NCBI GenBank assembly: GCA_020696885.1
Contig: JAJFMS010000162.1
Span: 1-7,557 of the forward strand
From: Armatimonadota bacterium
GTDB taxonomy: Bacteria > Armatimonadota > SYMT01
Length of the DNA: 7,557 nucleotides
Direction: 5' to 3'
In this document: positions 6,019 through 7,557 of the stretch, piece by piece
Numbering within the stretch: the first letter of the stretch is position 1
Layout: every line of letters starts with the position of its first letter
Notes under the pieces: model-generated
Told to the model about the DNA's origin: nothing
What the model saw: the letters and a program-made list of their open reading frames with translations, nothing else
The model's database searches: none
Position numbers and translations under genes: made by a program

Positions 6019-7557
6019 ATGCAGAAGAAGAGTTCCCGCCCGTCCGTGTGGCCTGTTGCGCTCGCGCTCCTGGTAGGCGCAGCGTTTGTAACACAGGCGC
6101 GGACCGCCGGTGCGGCCCCGGAAGCGAAGCCCGCGCCGGCAGCGAAGACGCCGGTGGAGCTCTACCGGCTGCGCACCGGCGACGATCTTTCCATCTCGGT
6201 TAATCCACAGAAAGAGTACGACTGTGCCGGCACCGTGCTGCCGGATGGCCGCCTCTACCTGAAGACGATCGGGGCTCTCAAAGTGGTGGGGATGACCATC
6301 CCGGACCTCGAAGAGGCGCTCAAGAAGAAGCTCACCTTGGAGCTGGTGGACCCGGAAGTCCGCGTCACCCTGGTGCGGATCGCGCCGGAGCCGATGGAAA
6401 AGCCGGCCGACCCGGTGAAGCCCGGAAAGATCACCCTGGTGGGAGCGGTCGGCAAGAGCGGACCGATGGAGCTGGAGCCTGGGCTGCGGCTGCGTAAAGC
6501 GCTCGATCTGGCGGGTGGGGCGTCGAAGGATGCCGACCTTTCCCGGGTGTCGATCATTCACCCCGACCTGACGCGAACGATCGCGGATATCTCCACACCG
6601 GAGCGAGTGCTCAATCCCAAGTACAACGTCGTGCTCAAAGACGGTGACTCCGTGGAAGTGCCGTCCCTACCGCCCGCCGTGGCGGTGGTGGCGAATCCGG
6701 TGCGCGTGACCGGCCAGGTGGCCAGCCCGGGACAGTTCGAGTTGAAGCAGGGGATGACGGTCGAGGACTTGCTCATCACGGCCGGCCGCCCCACGCCGCT
6801 GGCGGATCTGGCGCACCTGGAGTTCCGGCGCGCCGGCCAGGAGCCCAAGACGATCAACCTGTTCGAGCAGCGGGAGAAGGGCCTGAACGGGAACATGAAG
6901 CTGGAGCCGGGCGACGAGCTCTACATTCCCGAAGTGAAAGACACCCTCTTGCTCATTGGCGCCGTCACCGCCCCGGGCGCTCGCCCGGTGAAGGACGGTA
7001 CCACGATCCGCGAGTTCTTCCTGGCTCCGGAGCAGGCGGCGTCCATCAACCCGGCCAGCCAGAATCTGGACGAGGTCCGGGTTATTCGCCAGGGGCTCAA
7101 AGAGCCGATGAAGGTGGATGTGGACGGGGTGCTCAAGAAGCCGAACCGCAAGGACAACATCACCCTGCGCGTGGGCGACGTGATCTTCATCTCCCCGCGG
7201 GCTGGCTGTTCAATTTCCTTCTGTAAGGCGTCCGTAGAGAGCGTCCGTAGAGTAGCTGGAGTAATCTTGGTGAGTGATGCTTTGATGGAGCGCGAGATGT
7301 CCGCGGTGGCGGCGGAAGTGGAGCTGCCGGAGCTGGTCATCGAGCCGCGCAAGGGCTGGATCGCCATCGATTGGAAGGAGATCTGGCGCTACCGCGAGCT
7401 CCTCTACTTCCTCACGTGGCGAGACGTTAAGATCCGCTATAAGCAGACGGCGCTGGGAGCCGCCTGGGCGCTGATCCAGCCGCTGGCGAACATGCTGGTG
7501 TTCTCGCTGATCTTCGGGCGCCTGGCGGGCCTGGAGCACAAGACGGGCGGCCTGCCC
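6019..7557 (+). CDS. Polysaccharide export (OPX/Wza-like) protein; frame runs on into ABC permease
   Basis: Residues 1-394 (6019-7200) form an outer-membrane polysaccharide export protein, the exit for the polymer. A signal peptide (hydrophobic 11-24, likely cut after AGA near 32) lacks a lipobox cysteine, so it is not a lipoprotein as Wza is. The Poly_export domain spans about 47-120 (YRLRTGDDLSISV, then LPDGRLYL). Three SLBB repeats follow: from about 138 (ITLVGAVGKSG), 228 (VRVTGQVASPG) and 309 (LLLIGAVTAPG), the last ending VGDVIFISPR. No stop then occurs, and the same frame enters the permease at about 7285-7297 and reaches the window end (513 codons). Codons 7201-7284 have roughly half GC3 against nearly all in both flanks, so this stretch looks intergenic. 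One extra base at the GGG run 7199-7201 would end the OPX as GWLFNFLL with TAA at 7224-7226 (402 aa). I therefore suspect a frameshift, real or from sequencing, rather than a working fusion. Confidence 0.85.
   Translation, partial: MQKKSSRPSVWPVALALLVGAAFVTQARTAGAAPEAKPAPAAKTPVELYRLRTGDDLSISVNPQKEYDCAGTVLPDGRLYLKTIGALKVVGMTIPDLEEALKKKLTLELVDPEVRVTLVRIAPEPMEKPADPVKPGKITLVGAVGKSGPMELEPGLRLRKALDLAGGASKDADLSRVSIIHPDLTRTIADISTPERVLNPKYNVVLKDGDSVEVPSLPPAVAVVANPVRVTGQVASPGQFELKQGMTVEDLLITAGRPTPLADLAHLEFRRAGQEPKTINLFEQREKGLNGNMKLEPGDELYIPEVKDTLLLIGAVTAPGARPVKDGTTIREFFLAPEQAASINPASQNLDEVRVIRQGLKEPMKVDVDGVLKKPNRKDNITLRVGDVIFISPRAGCSISFCKASVESVRRVAGVILVSDALMEREMSAVAAEVELPELVIEPRKGWIAIDWKEIWRYRELLYFLTWRDVKIRYKQTALGAAWALIQPLANMLVFSLIFGRLAGLEHKTGGLP
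7228..7252 (+). repeat. 13-bp-period tandem duplication between OPX and permease
   Basis: GCGTCCGTAGAG occurs at 7228-7239 and 7241-7252, two exact 12-bp copies with a 13-bp period. It lies in the low-GC3 stretch between the two coding domains. Because 13 is not a multiple of 3, the duplication itself shifts the frame relation of the flanks, which fits untranslated spacer DNA. Confidence 0.75.
7297..7557 (+). CDS. ABC-2 type polysaccharide/polyol-phosphate export permease, N-terminal part
   Basis: This would be the inner-membrane permease that, with an ATPase partner outside the window, moves a polysaccharide or lipid-linked glycan to the periplasm. From ATG 7297 the protein begins MSAVAAEVELPELVIEPRKG, and 87 residues are visible. 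The hallmark of the Wzm/TagG/RfbD permeases follows: WRYRELLYFLTWRDVKIRYK (cytoplasmic amphipathic helix), then GAAWALIQPLANMLVFSLIFGRLAG, the first membrane segment. I prefer ATG 7297 because GGAG (7287-7290) is 6 nt upstream and family N-termini usually begin about here. ATG 7285, or GTG 7270 with GGAG at 7258-7261, are alternatives. The frame is also continuous with the upstream OPX, so an automatic call would merge the two; I list it separately because the family is normally a free-standing protein with a cytoplasmic N-terminus. Confidence 0.82.
   Translation, partial: MSAVAAEVELPELVIEPRKGWIAIDWKEIWRYRELLYFLTWRDVKIRYKQTALGAAWALIQPLANMLVFSLIFGRLAGLEHKTGGLP

Noticed and set aside
1..7557. 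CRISPR arrays, tRNA or rRNA genes, insertion sequences or prophage parts
   Set aside because: No regularly spaced repeats, no tRNA-like arms with a CCA end, no transposase or integrase motifs and no terminal inverted repeats were seen.

Overview
The window is about 63-65% GC by eye, with coding regions strongly biased to G or C at third codon positions. It looks like chromosomal DNA of a diderm (Gram-negative-type) environmental bacterium. An outer-membrane polysaccharide export protein, several exported proteins and a Wzc-type tyrosine kinase all point to a two-membrane cell. The style of the export genes and of the secreted beta-sandwich protein recalls Armatimonadota, Planctomycetota or Acidobacteriota, but I cannot fix the phylum from sequence alone.

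Left part (1-2875): a partial gene for a small exported protein of unknown function lies on the minus strand (1-533). It is divergent from a secreted alpha/beta-hydrolase of the predicted peptidase/feruloyl-esterase-like type on the plus strand (785-1537). The hydrolase converges on a secreted, cysteine-poor beta-rich protein on the minus strand (1628-2875). A perfect 16-bp stem terminator (1564-1599) sits between these two convergent genes.

Middle (2876-3646): a 771-bp gene-free divergent region. It holds a good candidate promoter for the minus-strand gene with a direct repeat upstream of it. Toward the right operon it holds about 340 nt rich in hairpins, including segments that can pair in mutually exclusive ways.

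Right part (3647-7557): an exopolysaccharide/capsule export operon. In order it encodes a Wzc-like chain-length regulator fused to a BY-kinase (probable TTG start at 3647), an outer-membrane polysaccharide export (OPX/Wza-like) protein with three SLBB repeats, and the start of an ABC-2 permease (Wzm/TagG/RfbD-like) cut by the window end. The kinase would set chain length and cycle by tyrosine phosphorylation, the OPX would form the outer-membrane exit, and the permease with an ATPase beyond the window would carry a polymer across the inner membrane.

Most notable: as written, the OPX and permease reading frames form one uninterrupted frame from 6019 to the window end. The joining segment (about 7201-7284) has non-coding-like codon use and a 13-bp tandem duplication, and a one-base frame change at the GGG run 7199-7201 would give the OPX its own stop at 7224-7226. 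A lost base (mutation or sequencing error) is the likelier explanation than a real fusion, which would also make no topological sense. I found no tRNA, rRNA, CRISPR or mobile element.
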